DNA of 64,000 bases from CAVSRC01 sp963798195 (GTDB lineage Bacteria > Pseudomonadota > Alphaproteobacteria > Rhizobiales > Kaistiaceae): NCBI GenBank assembly GCA_963798195.1, contig CAWCSF010000010.1, positions 1,054,001 through 1,118,000 of the forward strand, in the 5' to 3' direction. A program made the position numbers and the translations under genes. A model generated the notes under the pieces. That model did not search any database. It was not told the DNA's origin and saw only the letters and a program-made list of their open reading frames with translations. Of the stretch, positions 39,867 through 51,145 are shown piece after piece (within the stretch, counting starts at the first letter, position 1; every line of letters begins with the position of its first letter).

Positions 39867-41189
39867 TCAGCCGGCGAGGATACGCTCCACCGCCAACTCC
39901 AAACTCACGGTCTCGCGGGCGCCCGTTGCGCGCCGCTTGATTTCGACCTCGCCGCCCGCCAGCCCTTTCGGACCAACGATCAACTGCCAGGGCAAGCCGA
40001 TCAGGTCCATCGATGCGAACTTCGCGCCGGCACGCTGGTCGAGGTCATCGTACAGCACCGGTATTCCGGCATTGGTGAGGCGTTCCAGCAGGGTCTCGCA
40101 CGCACTGTCGACGGCCGCATCGCCCGCCTTGAGATTGATCAGACCGACCTGGAACGGCGCTACCGCGTCCGGCCAGATGATGCCTGATTCGTCGTGGCTT
40201 GCCTCAATGATCGCAGCCACCAGCCGGGAGACGCCAATCCCGTACGAACCGCCGTGAATCGGCAGCTCGCCGCCCTGAGGTCCTGCCACGCTGGCCTTCA
40301 TCGGCACCGAATATTTAGTGCCAAAATAGAATACCTGCCCCACCTCGATGCCGCGGGTGTGAAGTTGCCGCTCCTTGGGCACTTCCCTGTCGAAGCGGGC
40401 CGCGTCGTGCACGTCCTCGGTGGCCGCGTAGAAAGACGTCCACGGTGCGATCAGCGGTTCGAGGTCGGAGTCATAGTCGACATCGTCGCCCGGCACCGGA
40501 ACGTCGAGGATGTTGCGGTCGCAGAACACGCCGGACTCTCCGGTCTCGGCGAGTACAAGAAACTCGTGGCTGAGATCGCCGCCGATCGGCCCGGTATCGG
40601 CGCGCATCGGAATGGCAGTCAGGCCCATCCGTTTGAATGTCCGCAGGTAGGCGACGAACATCTTGTTGTAGGAGATGCGGGCCGCCGCCTCGTCGAGGTC
40701 GAAGGAATACGCGTCCTTCATCAGGAATTCCCTGCCGCGCAGCACACCGAATCGCGGCCTCACCTCATCCCGGAACTTCCACTGGATATGGTAGAGGTTC
40801 AGCGGCAAGGCGCGGTAGCTGCTGACGTATGCGCGGAAGATCTCGGTGACCATTTCTTCGTTGGTCGGACCGAAGAGCATGTCGCGCTCGTGCCGGTCGG
40901 AGATGCGCAGCATCTCCTTGCCGTAGTCTTCGTAGCGCCCACTCTCGCGCCACAGATCCGCAGGCTGGATGGTCGGCATCAGAATCTCGATGGCGCCGGC
41001 CCGGTCCTGCTCTTCGCGCACGATCTGCCCGACCCGAGCGAGAACCCGCGCGCCCAGCGGCAACCAGGAGTAGATGCCCGCCGCCTGCTGACGCAGCATC
41101 CCTGCCCGCAACATCAGTCTGTGCGAGACAATTTCGGCCTCCCGTGGCGCCTCGCGCAGAATGGGCATGAAGTACCGAGACAAACGCAT
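39867..41189 (-). CDS. proS: Prolyl-tRNA synthetase, short alphaproteobacterial type
   Basis: 440 residues, about 130 fewer than E. coli ProS, because the editing (INS) domain is absent, as usual in alphaproteobacteria. Class II motifs: [43 protein letters not shown], and [19 protein letters not shown]-terminal anticodon-binding domain [26 protein letters not shown]. Followed directly by lolC. Confidence 0.96.
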   Translation of the reverse strand: MRLSRYFMPILREAPREAEIVSHRLMLRAGMLRQQAAGIYSWLPLGARVLARVGQIVREEQDRAGAIEILMPTIQPADLWRESGRYEDYGKEMLRISDRHERDMLFGPTNEEMVTEIFRAYVSSYRALPLNLYHIQWKFRDEVRPRFGVLRGREFLMKDAYSFDLDEAAARISYNKMFVAYLRTFKRMGLTAIPMRADTGPIGGDLSHEFLVLAETGESGVFCDRNILDVPVPGDDVDYDSDLEPLIAPWTSFYAATEDVHDAARFDREVPKERQLHTRGIEVGQVFYFGTKYSVPMKASVAGPQGGELPIHGGSYGIGVSRLVAAIIEASHDESGIIWPDAVAPFQVGLINLKAGDAAVDSACETLLERLTNAGIPVLYDDLDQRAGAKFASMDLIGLPWQLIVGPKGLAGGEVEIKRRATGARETVSLELAVERILAG

Positions 41190-41426
41190 GCGAGAACTCC
41201 GGGGGGCCTGACGGGCGCGCAGTCAACCGGCATGACTATGAAAACACAAGCCCTTTCGCCGGGCCACAAAGGTTTTCAAGGCACTGTCCAGCCGACGTTC
41301 ATGGGTCGGAAGAACCATTTGGCGCTGAACGCTCGATTCGTGCAAAAAGATTAGGCGGAGGCGCACAAATTGGTGACAAGCCCTCGAACATTGGGTAGGG
41401 TTTTTCCATAGAAGAGGACGGTTCGG

Positions 41427-41552
41427 GTGACCGGCACACGTCCCAAAAAAACGGCATCGCGGTCTAAGTCTTGGGAGGAAGATCCCTTCAGGCGCGCTGA
41501 AAAGCTGCCGCCGGCGAGTTCGGGAAAGAAGCTCAACAGCCAACTGAGCTGA
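41427..41552 (+). CDS. Possible small basic protein with its own terminator
   Basis: GTG-started frame of 41 residues reading TGTRPKKTASRSKSWEEDPF then RRAEKLPPASSGKKLNSQLS. GAGG lies about eight bases upstream, and a strong Rho-independent terminator follows 40 bases after the stop. The only plus-strand candidate in an otherwise minus-strand stretch. The terminator shows that some plus-strand RNA ends here; whether it is this protein or a small RNA is open. Confidence 0.45.
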   Translation: MTGTRPKKTASRSKSWEEDPFRRAEKLPPASSGKKLNSQLS

Positions 41553-41591
41553 GGACTTCGCAAGAAGGGTTGTGGACGCGGAACTCGATGA

Positions 41592-41620
41592 GCAAGGCCG
41601 GAAGGCCTTGCTTTTTTTAT
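41592..41620 (+). terminator. Rho-independent terminator on the plus strand
   Basis: GCAAGGCC-GGAA-GGCCTTGC followed by seven Ts and ATT. Active only for plus-strand RNA (the minus side begins with the As). The T-run overlaps the TAA stop of the DUF1467 gene on the other strand. Confidence 0.9.
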
Positions 41621-41886
41621 TGCCGAAGGTCGAACCAGTCGGCCACCTTCCATATCGTGATCCCGTAAACATCGACGGCTAACCAAAGCGCTCCGACAAC
41701 GATTGCCGCGACTATCGAAGTGGCAATCGCCTTGCGCACCAGCATGGGCTTCACTGGCGCGCTGCGTGCCGTCCCAAGCACTGCTTCACCTTCATCGTCC
41801 TGCGTGTGCGTACCAAACGGAAGCACAGCGAACAGGACGATCCACCAGACGACGAAATAGATCGCGATGGTTGCGGTGAGGCTCAC
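41617..41886 (-). CDS. DUF1467 small membrane protein
   Basis: 89 residues, two membrane helices (IAIYFVVWWIVLFAVLPFG and AIATSIVAAIVVGALWLAV) with GTHTQDDEGE between them, the DUF1467 signature. Unknown function, but conserved between mce and proS in many Hyphomicrobiales. Its start overlaps the mce stop by four bases. Confidence 0.9.
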   Translation of the reverse strand: MSLTATIAIYFVVWWIVLFAVLPFGTHTQDDEGEAVLGTARSAPVKPMLVRKAIATSIVAAIVVGALWLAVDVYGITIWKVADWFDLRQ

Positions 41887-42287
41887 GCTTCTTCGAGCTC
41901 GATCAGCGTGCCGAGGAAATCCTTCGGATGCACGAAGATCACCGGCTTGCCGTGCGCGCCGATCTTCGGTTCGCCATTGCCAAGCACCCGTGCCCCGCGC
42001 GCGCTCAGGTCCCGGCTCGCCGCACGAACGTCAGCGACCTCGTAGCAGATATGATGCACGCCGCCGAAAGGATTGCGCTCGAGGAAGCCGCTGAGGGGCG
42101 ATTGCTCGCCCAGCGGCGCGATCAACTCCACCTTCGTATTCGGGAGTTCGATGAAGACGGTGGTAACGCCATGTTCCGGTTGCGGCACGGGCTCGGAAAC
42201 GTTCGCACCCAGCATGTTCCGGTAAAGGGCGGACGCTTCCGCAAGATCGGCGACGGCAATGGCGACATGGTTGAGGCGGCCGATCAT
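41883..42287 (-). CDS. mce: Methylmalonyl-CoA epimerase
   Basis: 134 residues. Glyoxalase-fold epimerase linking (2S)- and (2R)-methylmalonyl-CoA, needed for propionyl-CoA use. RLNHVAIAVADL, VELIAPLGEQSPLSGFLE, GGVHHICYEVADV and GTLIELEEA carry the metal ligands (His, His, Glu). ATG 42287 matches the family start and has GAGCGGA upstream; ATG 42299 overlaps the rnj stop and is an alternative. Cotranscribed with rnj. Confidence 0.94.
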   Translation of the reverse strand: MIGRLNHVAIAVADLAEASALYRNMLGANVSEPVPQPEHGVTTVFIELPNTKVELIAPLGEQSPLSGFLERNPFGGVHHICYEVADVRAASRDLSARGARVLGNGEPKIGAHGKPVIFVHPKDFLGTLIELEEA

Positions 42288-42295
42288 GGATCCGC

Positions 42296-43972
42296 TCATA
42301 CGACCGCAACGAAGATCGTGCAAATCGGTTTCTTGCCCCAGGCCTGCGCAATGGCCGCTCGGACCGCGCGGCGCACAGCTTCACTGAGCGCATCCGGGTC
42401 CCGGCGCACTGGGCGCGGCACCGACTCGACGGTGCCGAGGATGGCGTCCATGGCGACTTCTTCCATCGGGCGCCCGGCTGCATCCATTCGCGGAACGCCG
42501 ATGAGATCGATATCCGGATCGCCGACCACGTTGCCCTTTGCATCGACAACCAGCGCCACAGTCACATGCCCGGCAAAAGAGAGACGCCGCCGCTCGGCCA
42601 CGCCCACCTGCTCAAGAGGTCCGATGAGCCGCCCGTCCTTGTACAATCGGGCAATCTCGATTTCGTCAACCTGCTCGACGGGATCGGGAGCGAGGCGGAC
42701 CATCACCCCGTCCTGTATCTCGATGACCGTCTCGACGCCGAGACCGCGCGCGAGGTCTGCATGCGCCGCCAGGTGCATCGCTTCTCCATGCACAGGAACC
42801 GCAATGCGCGGCTTCAGCCAACCATACATCTCGCGCATCTCGTCGCGGCGTGGATGCCCCGACACATGCACCAGGCGATCGCGATCGGTGATCACGCGGA
42901 TGCCCCGGGAACTGAGCGCGTTGATAATCCGGTTGATTTCATATTCGTTGCCGGGGATCGCGCGAGCCGAAAAGACGACCACGTCGCCATGTGCCAGCTC
43001 GATCCTCGGATGATCGTCAGAGGCGACGCGGGCAAGCGCTGCCCGCGGCTCGCCCTGACTGCCGGTCAGCAGCGCGACGACCTTGCCGCGCGGCAGGTAG
43101 GCATAGGCCTCCTCGTCCAGGAACGGCGGCGCATCGTCCAGCATGCCCAGTTCGGTCGCCACCTCGATCACGCGGCGCATGGCGCGCCCGACAACCACAA
43201 CGTCGCGGCCGGCCTCCCGCGCCGCCATCGCGATCGATTTCAGCCGACCGACGTTGGAGGCAAATGTTGTAAAGGCGACGCGTCGCCCATGCGCCGAGCG
43301 GATGATCTCGGCCAGTTCCCGCTCGACCTCCGTCTCGCTTGGGCTGCGCCCCTCGCGCATGGCATTCGTCGAGTCGCTGACCAAAGCGAGGACGCCCTCT
43401 TCTCCGATTGCCTTGAATCGTTCGGCATCGGTGGGCAGCCCGACAGCTGGTTGATCGTCCAGCTTCCAGTCGCCGCTGTGCACGACGAGCCCCAGGGGCG
43501 TGCGAATGGCTAGCGAATGGGATTCCGGAATGGAATGCGCGACGTTGATGTACTCGACCTCGAACGGCCCCAGAGGGATGCGATCCCCCGGCTTGACCAC
43601 ATGAACCGGAACAACGGCAGCGCCCTGCTCTCCGGCAACCTTCGCGGCAAGCAGGTTCGCCGTGAACGCCGTCGCATAGACCGGCACCCGCAGACGCGGC
43701 CACAGATCGATCAACGCGCCGTAGTGATCCTCGTGGGCATGGGTGATGACGATGCCGACCAGATTGGTGCGTTCCTCCTCGAGATAGGCGATGTCGGGAA
43801 ACACCAGATCAACGCCCGGCAGGTCGGCATGCGCAAAGGCAACGCCGAAATCGACCGCAAGCCAGGTCCGGTCGTGCCGCGGGCCATATCCGTAGAGGCC
43901 GAGATTCATGCCGATCTCGCCAACCCCGCCGAGTGGCAGGAAGACCAGTTCGTCCTGGGGCGCGCGGGCCAA
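42296..43972 (-). CDS. rnj: RNase J ribonuclease
   Basis: About 558 residues from a TTG start at 43972. 5'-to-3' exo/endonuclease for mRNA and rRNA. Beta-lactamase core THAHEDHYGALIDLWPRL (HxHxDH), GDWKLDDQP, then the beta-CASP signature SDSTNAMREGRS, FTTFASNVGRLKSI, LTGSQGEPRAAL and VHVSGHPRRDEM. TTG was chosen because alignable homology begins MARAPQDELVFLPLGGVGEIGMN and the upstream extension is low-complexity and overlaps birA. Fifth from the end of the nuo transcription unit. Confidence 0.94.
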   Translation of the reverse strand: MARAPQDELVFLPLGGVGEIGMNLGLYGYGPRHDRTWLAVDFGVAFAHADLPGVDLVFPDIAYLEEERTNLVGIVITHAHEDHYGALIDLWPRLRVPVYATAFTANLLAAKVAGEQGAAVVPVHVVKPGDRIPLGPFEVEYINVAHSIPESHSLAIRTPLGLVVHSGDWKLDDQPAVGLPTDAERFKAIGEEGVLALVSDSTNAMREGRSPSETEVERELAEIIRSAHGRRVAFTTFASNVGRLKSIAMAAREAGRDVVVVGRAMRRVIEVATELGMLDDAPPFLDEEAYAYLPRGKVVALLTGSQGEPRAALARVASDDHPRIELAHGDVVVFSARAIPGNEYEINRIINALSSRGIRVITDRDRLVHVSGHPRRDEMREMYGWLKPRIAVPVHGEAMHLAAHADLARGLGVETVIEIQDGVMVRLAPDPVEQVDEIEIARLYKDGRLIGPLEQVGVAERRRLSFAGHVTVALVVDAKGNVVGDPDIDLIGVPRMDAAGRPMEEVAMDAILGTVESVPRPVRRDPDALSEAVRRAVRAAIAQAWGKKPICTIFVAVV

Positions 43973-43977
43973 GCGCC

Positions 43978-44742
43978 CTACCCCGCCCGCGTCAGGAACA
44001 CGTCGCCGGCGCCGACGATCTCCCGGCGCCCGTTGGCCGCAATGAGTACAAGACGGCCTTCCTCGTCGAGCGTTTCGAAGCGGCCGTCCAGGGAGCCGGC
44101 AGCGAGATTCACGCGAATACTTTCTCCGACACCGCTCGCCCGCGCCAGCCACGCCGTCCTGATCCCGGAGAAGCCGGCACCGCTATTCCATCGGCGAAGC
44201 TCCTCCGCCATGCGAACCGCAAGCCGGGCAAACAACGCCTCAGCGTTCAACAGCAGGCCGCATGTCGCAAAGTCGGTGGCTGGATGAGCGCCGGCGATCT
44301 CGGGATGCGACACGCAGTTGACGCCAAACCCGACCACGACGGCAAAAATCCCGGCACCGACTTTCTCGCCCTCGACCAGAATGCCGGCAACCTTCCGTCC
44401 GTCCAGCAACAGGTCGTTCGGCCACTTCAGCGAAAGTCGCTCGGCCGACGCGGGACCGCCGATGTCGATGGCAGCCTGATGCAACGCGAGCCCCGCGACG
44501 AAGGAAATGGAGGCGGCGATTTCGGGTGGCGCTGGGTCCAGCAGCAGCAACGAGGCTGCCACGTTGCCCCGGCCGGTTGTCCATGTCCTTCCGCGCCTGC
44601 CTCTCCCCGCGGTCTGCTCACCCGCCGTGACCCAGAGGCCGCCGCGCTCTCCCGTTCGTGCCGCCGCCAGGGCACGCGCGTTGGTCGAAGGCAGGCTGTC
44701 GTGATCTTCGCGACGATAGCCGTCAGGGAGTGGCGCCGCCAT
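43978..44742 (-). CDS. birA: BirA-type biotin-protein ligase
   Basis: 254 residues, ligase only (no DNA-binding domain). SLPSTNARALAAARTGERGG..TAGEQTAGRGRRGRTWTT is the biotinyl-AMP binding loop, SLKWPNDLLLDGRKVAGILVE the catalytic core, and a small SH3-like C-terminal domain follows. Biotinylates acyl-CoA carboxylases. ATG 44742 lies 4 bases after the nuoN stop, as usual in this gene order. Confidence 0.94.
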   Translation of the reverse strand: MAAPLPDGYRREDHDSLPSTNARALAAARTGERGGLWVTAGEQTAGRGRRGRTWTTGRGNVAASLLLLDPAPPEIAASISFVAGLALHQAAIDIGGPASAERLSLKWPNDLLLDGRKVAGILVEGEKVGAGIFAVVVGFGVNCVSHPEIAGAHPATDFATCGLLLNAEALFARLAVRMAEELRRWNSGAGFSGIRTAWLARASGVGESIRVNLAAGSLDGRFETLDEEGRLVLIAANGRREIVGAGDVFLTRAG

Positions 44743-44746
44743 CGAC

Positions 44747-46174
44747 CTAGAAAAAGGTCTTTGCGGCGAGGTCAGCTGCGCTGCCGATCTGGCCGGCAAC
44801 AAATATGAAGAACAGGACGAACGCGCCACTGATACCGAGGACTACGCGCAATTCGGCCGGCATGGGGATGAAGCCGCCGACCGGTTCGTCGAAGTACATG
44901 AGCTTGACTATGCGCAGGTAGTAGTAGGCGCCCACGACGCTGGCGAGCACGCCGATAACCGACAGCACGTAAAGCCCGGATTCGATGGCCGCCAGGAACA
45001 CATAGAACTTGGCAAAGAAGCCGGCGAGCGGCGGAATGCCGGCCAACGAGAACAACAGCATCGCCAGCATGAAGGCCATCGTCGGGTTCGTGCGGGAAAG
45101 CCCGGCAAGATCCTCGATTTCCTCGACCATGCTCTCCCCGCGCCGCATCGCCAAGATGCAGGCGAAGGTACCAAGCGTCATCGCCATGTAGATAAGAAGA
45201 TAGATGATCACGCCCTGCACGCCTGCCTGCGTACCGGCCGCAAGGCCGACAAGCGCGTAGCCCATGTGGCCGATCGACGAGTAGGCCATCAGGCGCTTGA
45301 TGTTGCGCTGGCCGATGGCGCCGAACGCGCCGAGCACCATCGACGCGATGGAAATAAAGGTGACCACCTGCTGCCAGTCGTGTGTCACCGAGGCGAACGG
45401 GCCGACCATCGCGCGGACGAACAGCGCCATCGCCGCCACCTTGGGCGCCGCCGCGAAGAACGCCGTGACCGGCGTCGGCGCGCCCTCGTAGACGTCCGGC
45501 GTCCACATATGGAAAGGCACGGCCGATACCTTGAACGCAAAACCGGCGATCAGGAAAACCAGGCCAAACACGAGGCCGACCGACGATCCGCCCTCGAGCG
45601 CGGTCGCAATCCCCTGGAACGTTGTCTGGCCGGTGAAACCGTAAACCAGCGAGGCGCCGTAGAGCAGCATGCCGGAGGAGAGCGCGCCGAGAACGAAATA
45701 CTTCAGGCCCGCCTCGGTCGAGCGCACTGAATCCCGGTTGATGGCCGCCACCACGTAGAGCGCCAGCGATTGCAGCTCGAGGCCGAGATAGACCGCGATC
45801 AGGTCGTTCGCGGAGATCATCAGCATCATGCCAAGCGTGGCGATGACGATGAGTACCGGATATTCGAAACGCTCGAACTTCTGCGCGCGTGCGAAGCCGG
45901 CTGACATGACGATGGCCACACCGGAGCCGATCAGCACAAGCACCTTCATCAGGCGGGCGAAGGGATCGAAGACGAAGGCTCCGTTGAAAGTCACGCCGCT
46001 GGCTGGCGTCGTAATCACGACGGCAAGCGCCAGCGCCAGCAGCGCCACGGCGAGCGTGGTCACCACCGTAATCGCGCGCCTGCCTCCGAAAACGCCGACC
46101 ATCAGCAGCGCCAGCGCGCCGACGGCGAGGACGATTTCGGGCAGCGCCGGCATGATCGCGAAATCGATCGGCAT
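44747..46174 (-). CDS. nuoN: NuoN, NADH-quinone oxidoreductase subunit N
   Basis: 475 residues, about 14 membrane helices, antiporter-like proton channel of complex [37 protein letters not shown] and the conserved lysine-bearing [29 protein letters not shown] segment are typical. Last nuo gene; birA follows. Confidence 0.97.
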   Translation of the reverse strand: MPIDFAIMPALPEIVLAVGALALLMVGVFGGRRAITVVTTLAVALLALALAVVITTPASGVTFNGAFVFDPFARLMKVLVLIGSGVAIVMSAGFARAQKFERFEYPVLIVIATLGMMLMISANDLIAVYLGLELQSLALYVVAAINRDSVRSTEAGLKYFVLGALSSGMLLYGASLVYGFTGQTTFQGIATALEGGSSVGLVFGLVFLIAGFAFKVSAVPFHMWTPDVYEGAPTPVTAFFAAAPKVAAMALFVRAMVGPFASVTHDWQQVVTFISIASMVLGAFGAIGQRNIKRLMAYSSIGHMGYALVGLAAGTQAGVQGVIIYLLIYMAMTLGTFACILAMRRGESMVEEIEDLAGLSRTNPTMAFMLAMLLFSLAGIPPLAGFFAKFYVFLAAIESGLYVLSVIGVLASVVGAYYYLRIVKLMYFDEPVGGFIPMPAELRVVLGISGAFVLFFIFVAGQIGSAADLAAKTFF

Positions 46175-46186
46175 CCGTGTCGTCCC

Positions 46187-47698
46187 CTACTGCGCCACGG
46201 CGGCGAGCTTGCCCGCCGCTGATAGCGCTGCCTGATAGTTGCTGACGAGTTGGTCGACCGCCGCGGCCGTGACGTTCATGATCGGCGCCGGGTAGAAGCC
46301 GAAGAAGAGCGTCAGAAGAACCAGCGGCGCCAGGATCACCATCTCGCGGCCGGACAGGTCGAGGATTGACCGAAGGCTCTCCTTGTCGAGCACGCCCAGG
46401 ATAACGCGGCGGTAAAGCCACAGCGCATAGGCCGCCGACAGGATCACGCCGGTGGTGGCAAAGAAGGCAACCCACGTGTTGATCTGGAATGTGCCGAGAA
46501 GCGTCAGGAATTCGCCGACAAATCCGCTTGTCCCCGGCAGGCCGACATTGGCCATGGTGAACACCAGAAACACCGCCGCGTAGATCGGCATGCGATTGAC
46601 CAGCCCGCCATAGGCAGCGATCTCACGGGTGTGCATGCGGTCATAGATGACGCCCACGCACAGGAACAGCGCACCGGACACGATGCCGTGCGAGAGCATC
46701 TGGAAGATGCCGCCCTGCACGCCCTGCGCGTTCATGGCGAAAAGGCCCATGGTAACGAAGCCCATATGCGCCACCGACGAATAGGCGACGAGCTTCTTCA
46801 TGTCCTCTTGCATCAGCGCGACGTAGGAGGTGTAGATGATCGCCACGACCGACAGCACGAAGATGAACGGTGCGAGGTCGGCCGACGCGAGCGGGAACAT
46901 CGGCAGCGAGAAACGCAGGAAGCCGTATCCGCCCATCTTCAGCAGGATGGCCGCCAGCACTACCGAGCCCGCCGTCGGCGCCTCGACGTGGGCATCCGGC
47001 AGCCATGTATGCACCGGCCACATCGGCATCTTCACCGCGAACGACGCGAAGAACGCGATCCACAGCCAGGTCTGCATCGACGCCGGGAACGGATGGTTCA
47101 GCAGCGTCGGAATGTCCGTGGTGCCTGCCTCCCAGTACATCGCCAGGATTGCGAGCAGCATCAGCACCGAGCCGGTCAGCGTGTACAGGAAGAACTTGAA
47201 GCTGGCGTACACGCGCCGCGGGCCGCCCCAGATGCCGATGATCAGGAACATCGGGATCAGGCCACCCTCGAAGAAGACATAGAAGAGCACCAGATCGAGT
47301 GCGCAGAACACGCCGATCATCAGCGTCTCCAGCACCAGGAACGCGACCATGTACTCCTTGAAGTACTTCTTCACGGTCAGGCGGCTGGCGAGAATGCAGA
47401 GCGGCATCAGGAAGGTCGTCAGAATGACGAACAGCATCGAGATGCCGTCGACGCCCATCTTGTAGCCGATCTTGCCGCTGATCCACGGCGCCTGCTCGAC
47501 CATCTGGAACCCGGGATCGGTGTTGTCGAAGTTCGTCCAGATGAACAGCGACAGGACGAAGGTCACCGCCGTCGTCCATAGCGCCACATGATAGATGTTG
47601 CGCTTCGCGATATCGTCGTCGCCGCGGATCACCAGAACCAGCAGCGCGCCGACCAGCGGCAGGAAGGTTACGGTCGAGAGGATCGGCCAGTCGGTCAT
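46187..47698 (-). CDS. nuoM: NuoM, NADH-quinone oxidoreductase subunit M
   Basis: 503 residues, antiporter-like. [21 protein letters not shown] with the channel glutamate, [33 protein letters not shown] with the key lysine, and [12 protein letters not shown] are canonical. Proton translocation in the membrane arm. 8 bases after nuoL. Confidence 0.97.
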   Translation of the reverse strand: MTDWPILSTVTFLPLVGALLVLVIRGDDDIAKRNIYHVALWTTAVTFVLSLFIWTNFDNTDPGFQMVEQAPWISGKIGYKMGVDGISMLFVILTTFLMPLCILASRLTVKKYFKEYMVAFLVLETLMIGVFCALDLVLFYVFFEGGLIPMFLIIGIWGGPRRVYASFKFFLYTLTGSVLMLLAILAMYWEAGTTDIPTLLNHPFPASMQTWLWIAFFASFAVKMPMWPVHTWLPDAHVEAPTAGSVVLAAILLKMGGYGFLRFSLPMFPLASADLAPFIFVLSVVAIIYTSYVALMQEDMKKLVAYSSVAHMGFVTMGLFAMNAQGVQGGIFQMLSHGIVSGALFLCVGVIYDRMHTREIAAYGGLVNRMPIYAAVFLVFTMANVGLPGTSGFVGEFLTLLGTFQINTWVAFFATTGVILSAAYALWLYRRVILGVLDKESLRSILDLSGREMVILAPLVLLTLFFGFYPAPIMNVTAAAVDQLVSNYQAALSAAGKLAAVAQ

Positions 47699-47705
47699 CT
47701 GATCC

Positions 47706-49733
47706 TCAGCCCGTGAACATCAGCCAGGTGATCAGCGCGGCAATGCCGATCAGCATGGCGAAAGCGTAGTGGTAGAGGTAACCGGTCTGCAGGCGCACCA
47801 CGCGGCTCGTCACGTCCAGCACACGCGCCGAGACGCCATCCGGCCCGAAGCCGTCGATCAGCCAGCCGTCGCCCTTCTTCCACAGGAACCGGCCGAGCCA
47901 CTTCGCCGTGCGGACGAAGATGATGTCGTAGAGTTCGTCGAAGTACCACTTGTTGAGCAGGAACCGGTATAGCCAGTCGTTGCGGCGCGCCAGCTGGCGC
48001 GGCACGCGCGGATCGAACAGGTAGAACCAAACCGCGATCGCCGCACCGGTGATCATCATCAGCGTCGGCAGCGCCACCACCCAGAATGGCGGGTGATGCT
48101 CCTCGTGGGCGACTACCACTGCGCCCTTCCAGAACTCGCTTGCGCCTTCGCCGATGAACGTTCCGGAGAAGATCAGGCCCGCGAAAAGGGAACCCGCCGC
48201 GAGCACGTAGAGCGGCCCCATCATCACCAGCGGCGATTCATGGATGTGCTTCATCACCTCGGCTGGCGCCCGCGCCCTGCCGTGGAACGTCATGAAGATC
48301 AGTCGCCACGAATAAAAGGCGGTCAGCAGCGCCGCCACAACCGTCAGCAGGAAGCCATATGCCGCCATCGGATTGGCATTCGCCCCGAACGCCGCTTCGA
48401 TGATCGCATCCTTGGAGAAGTAGCCGGCGGTAAGTGGGAAGCCGGTGAGCGCCAGCGTCCCGATCACCATCATCCAGTACGTCAGCGGGATATGGGTCCG
48501 GAGACCGCCCATCTTCCGCATGTCCTGTTCATCGGCGACGGCGTGGATCACCGAGCCGGATCCGAGGAACAGCAGCGCCTTGAAGAACGCATGCGTGAAC
48601 AGGTGGAAGATCGCGACCGGATATGCGCCGACACCGAGTGCCACGAACATGTAGCCGAGTTGCGAGCACGTCGAATACGCGACCACCCGCTTGATATCGT
48701 TCTGGACGAGGCCAACGGTCGCCGCGAAGAACGCGGTCGTTGCACCGAAGAACGTCACCGTCGCCAGCGCGACCGGCGCGTGCTCGAACAGCGGCGACAG
48801 CCGCGCCACCATGAACACGCCCGCCGTCACCATCGTCGCCGCATGAATGAGCGCGGAAACCGGCGTCGGGCCTTCCATCGCGTCCGGCAGCCACGTGTGC
48901 AGCAGGAACTGGGCGGATTTGCCCATCGCGCCCATGAACAGCAGCAAGCAGACGACCGTCAGCGCATCCAGGTCCCACGACAGGAAGTGCATCGTCGTGC
49001 CGGCGACGCTTGGCGCATTGGCGAAGATCGTCTCGTAGTCCACCGAGTGGAACAGGAAGAACACGCCGAAGATGCCAAGCGCGAACCCGAAGTCGCCGAC
49101 GCGGTTGACGACGAACGCCTTGATCGCGGCGGCATTGGCCGACGGCCGCTTGAACCAGAAGCCGATCAGCAGGTACGAGGCGAGGCCGACGCCCTCCCAG
49201 CCGAAGAACAGCTGGATGAGGTTGTCGGACGTCACCAGCGCCAGCATGGCAAAAGTGAACATGGACAGGTAGGCGAAAAAGCGCGGCCGGCCCGGGTCGT
49301 GCGCCATGTAGCCGATCGAGTAGACATGCACGACCGCCGAGACCGTGTTGACCACGACCAGCATCACCGCGGTGAGCGTGTCGATCCTGAGCGCCCAGTC
49401 GACCGCCAGCGTGCCCGACGAGAACCAGTTGAACACCGGCACGCGCAGAACCTGTTCCCCGCCGAAACCGACCGCGAAGAACGCAACCCAGGACAGGATC
49501 GCGGCGACGACAAGGAATCCCGACGTGATCACCTCGGCCGCGCGAGAACCTTCTGCCGCGGGCTCGTGATCATGGTCGCCATGTACTTCGTCGTGATGGA
49601 CATGCCGCCCACGGCCATTGTGGCCATGATCGACCGCCTCGCCGCCGGGATGCCGGCGCCGTGCGCCAACCAGCGTGATGGCGCCCGCAATGATGGCGCC
49701 GAGCAGCGGCAGAAAGACGATGGCTTGATACAT
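47706..49733 (-). CDS. nuoL: NuoL, NADH-quinone oxidoreductase subunit L
   Basis: 675 residues, antiporter core plus the long lateral helix and final membrane segment. [22 protein letters not shown] and [39 protein letters not shown] are diagnostic. Unusual feature: between helices 1 and 2 (about residues 27-60) lies a loop with nine histidines, including [20 protein letters not shown]. Distal proton channel of complex I. Confidence 0.97.
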   Translation of the reverse strand: MYQAIVFLPLLGAIIAGAITLVGARRRHPGGEAVDHGHNGRGRHVHHDEVHGDHDHEPAAEGSRAAEVITSGFLVVAAILSWVAFFAVGFGGEQVLRVPVFNWFSSGTLAVDWALRIDTLTAVMLVVVNTVSAVVHVYSIGYMAHDPGRPRFFAYLSMFTFAMLALVTSDNLIQLFFGWEGVGLASYLLIGFWFKRPSANAAAIKAFVVNRVGDFGFALGIFGVFFLFHSVDYETIFANAPSVAGTTMHFLSWDLDALTVVCLLLFMGAMGKSAQFLLHTWLPDAMEGPTPVSALIHAATMVTAGVFMVARLSPLFEHAPVALATVTFFGATTAFFAATVGLVQNDIKRVVAYSTCSQLGYMFVALGVGAYPVAIFHLFTHAFFKALLFLGSGSVIHAVADEQDMRKMGGLRTHIPLTYWMMVIGTLALTGFPLTAGYFSKDAIIEAAFGANANPMAAYGFLLTVVAALLTAFYSWRLIFMTFHGRARAPAEVMKHIHESPLVMMGPLYVLAAGSLFAGLIFSGTFIGEGASEFWKGAVVVAHEEHHPPFWVVALPTLMMITGAAIAVWFYLFDPRVPRQLARRNDWLYRFLLNKWYFDELYDIIFVRTAKWLGRFLWKKGDGWLIDGFGPDGVSARVLDVTSRVVRLQTGYLYHYAFAMLIGIAALITWLMFTG

Positions 49734-49740
49734 GCCGCCC

Positions 49741-50049
49741 TCAGCCCTTCATCATGTTGACGTCCTCGACCGCGATCGACCCGCGATTGCGGTAGAACGC
49801 GACCAGGATGGCGAGGCCGATGGAAGCCTCGGCGGCGGCGACGGTCAGCACGAACAGCGCAAAGACCTGCCCGACGAGGTCGCCGAGGAAGGCCGAGAAC
49901 GCCACTAGGTTGATGTTTACCGCCAGCAGCAGCAGTTCGACCGACATCAGGATGACGATGACGTTCTTCCGGTTGATGAAGATGCCGAAGATGCCGATCG
50001 TGAAGAGGATCGCGGCGACGGTCAGGTAATGCGACAGGCCAATCGTCAT
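49741..50049 (-). CDS. nuoK: NuoK, NADH-quinone oxidoreductase subunit K
   Basis: 102 residues, three membrane helices. [20 protein letters not shown], then [24 protein letters not shown], carrying the conserved glutamate of the E-channel. Its start overlaps the nuoJ stop (TGATG). Confidence 0.97.
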   Translation of the reverse strand: MTIGLSHYLTVAAILFTIGIFGIFINRKNVIVILMSVELLLLAVNINLVAFSAFLGDLVGQVFALFVLTVAAAEASIGLAILVAFYRNRGSIAVEDVNMMKG

Positions 50050-50651
50050 CAGAGTCCCGTCCCCGATTCAACCTTGCGGATTTCAATCGTCTGCGAACGC
50101 GCCACCTGATCGGCGATCGACTGCCGCTTGACGTTCGGCTTGTGGCGCAGCGTCAGCACGATCGCGCCCACCATCGCAACCAGCAGCACCATGCCGGCGG
50201 CCTGGAAGAAAAAGATGTAGCGGGTGTAGAGCACCTCGCCGAGCGCCGCCGTGTTGCTGATGCTACCGGTAATCGGCACCGCAACGTGCAACGAGGTGTT
50301 CGGCGCGAACACCCAGCCGCCAAGCACGATCAGCAATTCGGCAAGCAGCACGATCCCGACCAGTGCGCCGACCGGCAGGTAGTTGAGAAAGCCCTGGCGC
50401 AGTTCCACGAAATCCACGTCGAGCATCATCACCACGAACAGGAACAGCACCGCGACCGCGCCGACATAGACGACGACAAGGATCAGCGCGAGGAACTCCG
50501 CCCCGAGCAATACGAAAAGCCCGGCCGCGTTGAAGAACGCCAGGATCAGGAACAGCACCGAGTGCACGGGATTGCGTGCTCCGACCACCATGATGGCCGA
50601 GGCGATCGTCACCGCCGAAAAAAGATAAAAGAAGAGAGCGCTGAGGATCAT
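50049..50651 (-). CDS. nuoJ: NuoJ, NADH-quinone oxidoreductase subunit J
   Basis: 200 residues, five membrane helices. [31 protein letters not shown] and [30 protein letters not shown] are family signatures. Start ATG 50651 overlaps the nuoI stop by four bases. Couples quinone-site changes to the membrane arm. Confidence 0.97.
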   Translation of the reverse strand: MILSALFFYLFSAVTIASAIMVVGARNPVHSVLFLILAFFNAAGLFVLLGAEFLALILVVVYVGAVAVLFLFVVMMLDVDFVELRQGFLNYLPVGALVGIVLLAELLIVLGGWVFAPNTSLHVAVPITGSISNTAALGEVLYTRYIFFFQAAGMVLLVAMVGAIVLTLRHKPNVKRQSIADQVARSQTIEIRKVESGTGL

Positions 50652-51136
50652 CTGTAGGGCGCGTCCAGCCTGATGTTGTTGGCGATCTCGCGCTCCCAGC
50701 GGTCGCCGTTCGCCAGCAGCTTGTCCTTGTCGAAATACAGCTCCTCGCGGGTCTCGGTGGCGAACTCGAAATTCGGCCCTTCGACGATGGCATCCACCGG
50801 GCACGCTTCCTGGCAGAAGCCGCAGTAGATGCACTTCACCATGTCGATGTCGTAGCGCGTCGTGCGGCGCGTGCCGTCGTTACGGCGCGGGCCCGCCTCG
50901 ATGGTGATCGCCTGCGCCGGACAGATCGCCTCGCAGAGCTTGCAGGCGATGCAGCGTTCTTCGCCGTTCGGATAGCGGCGGAGCGCATGTTCTCCACGGA
51001 AGCGCGGGCTCACCGGCCCCTTCTCGAAGGGATAGTTGATGGTCGCCTTCTTCCCGAAGAAGTAGCGCAGCGAAAGAAACAGCGCCCCGACGAAATCGGT
51101 GAGGAAGAGCGCGCGGGCGGCCTGGTCGAGTCGCAT
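50648..51136 (-). CDS. nuoI: NuoI, NADH-quinone oxidoreductase subunit I
   Basis: 162 residues. Two ferredoxin-type 4Fe-4S motifs, [12 protein letters not shown] and [15 protein letters not shown], plus an N-terminal [22 protein letters not shown] that docks to the membrane arm. Carries clusters N6a and N6b. Confidence 0.98.
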   Translation of the reverse strand: MRLDQAARALFLTDFVGALFLSLRYFFGKKATINYPFEKGPVSPRFRGEHALRRYPNGEERCIACKLCEAICPAQAITIEAGPRRNDGTRRTTRYDIDMVKCIYCGFCQEACPVDAIVEGPNFEFATETREELYFDKDKLLANGDRWEREIANNIRLDAPYR

Positions 51137-51145
51137 GATCTCTCC

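Noticed and set aside
48093..49760. A 555-codon open frame opposite nuoL
   Set aside because: Antisense shadow; composition is dominated by Arg, His, Glu and Gln and matches nothing.
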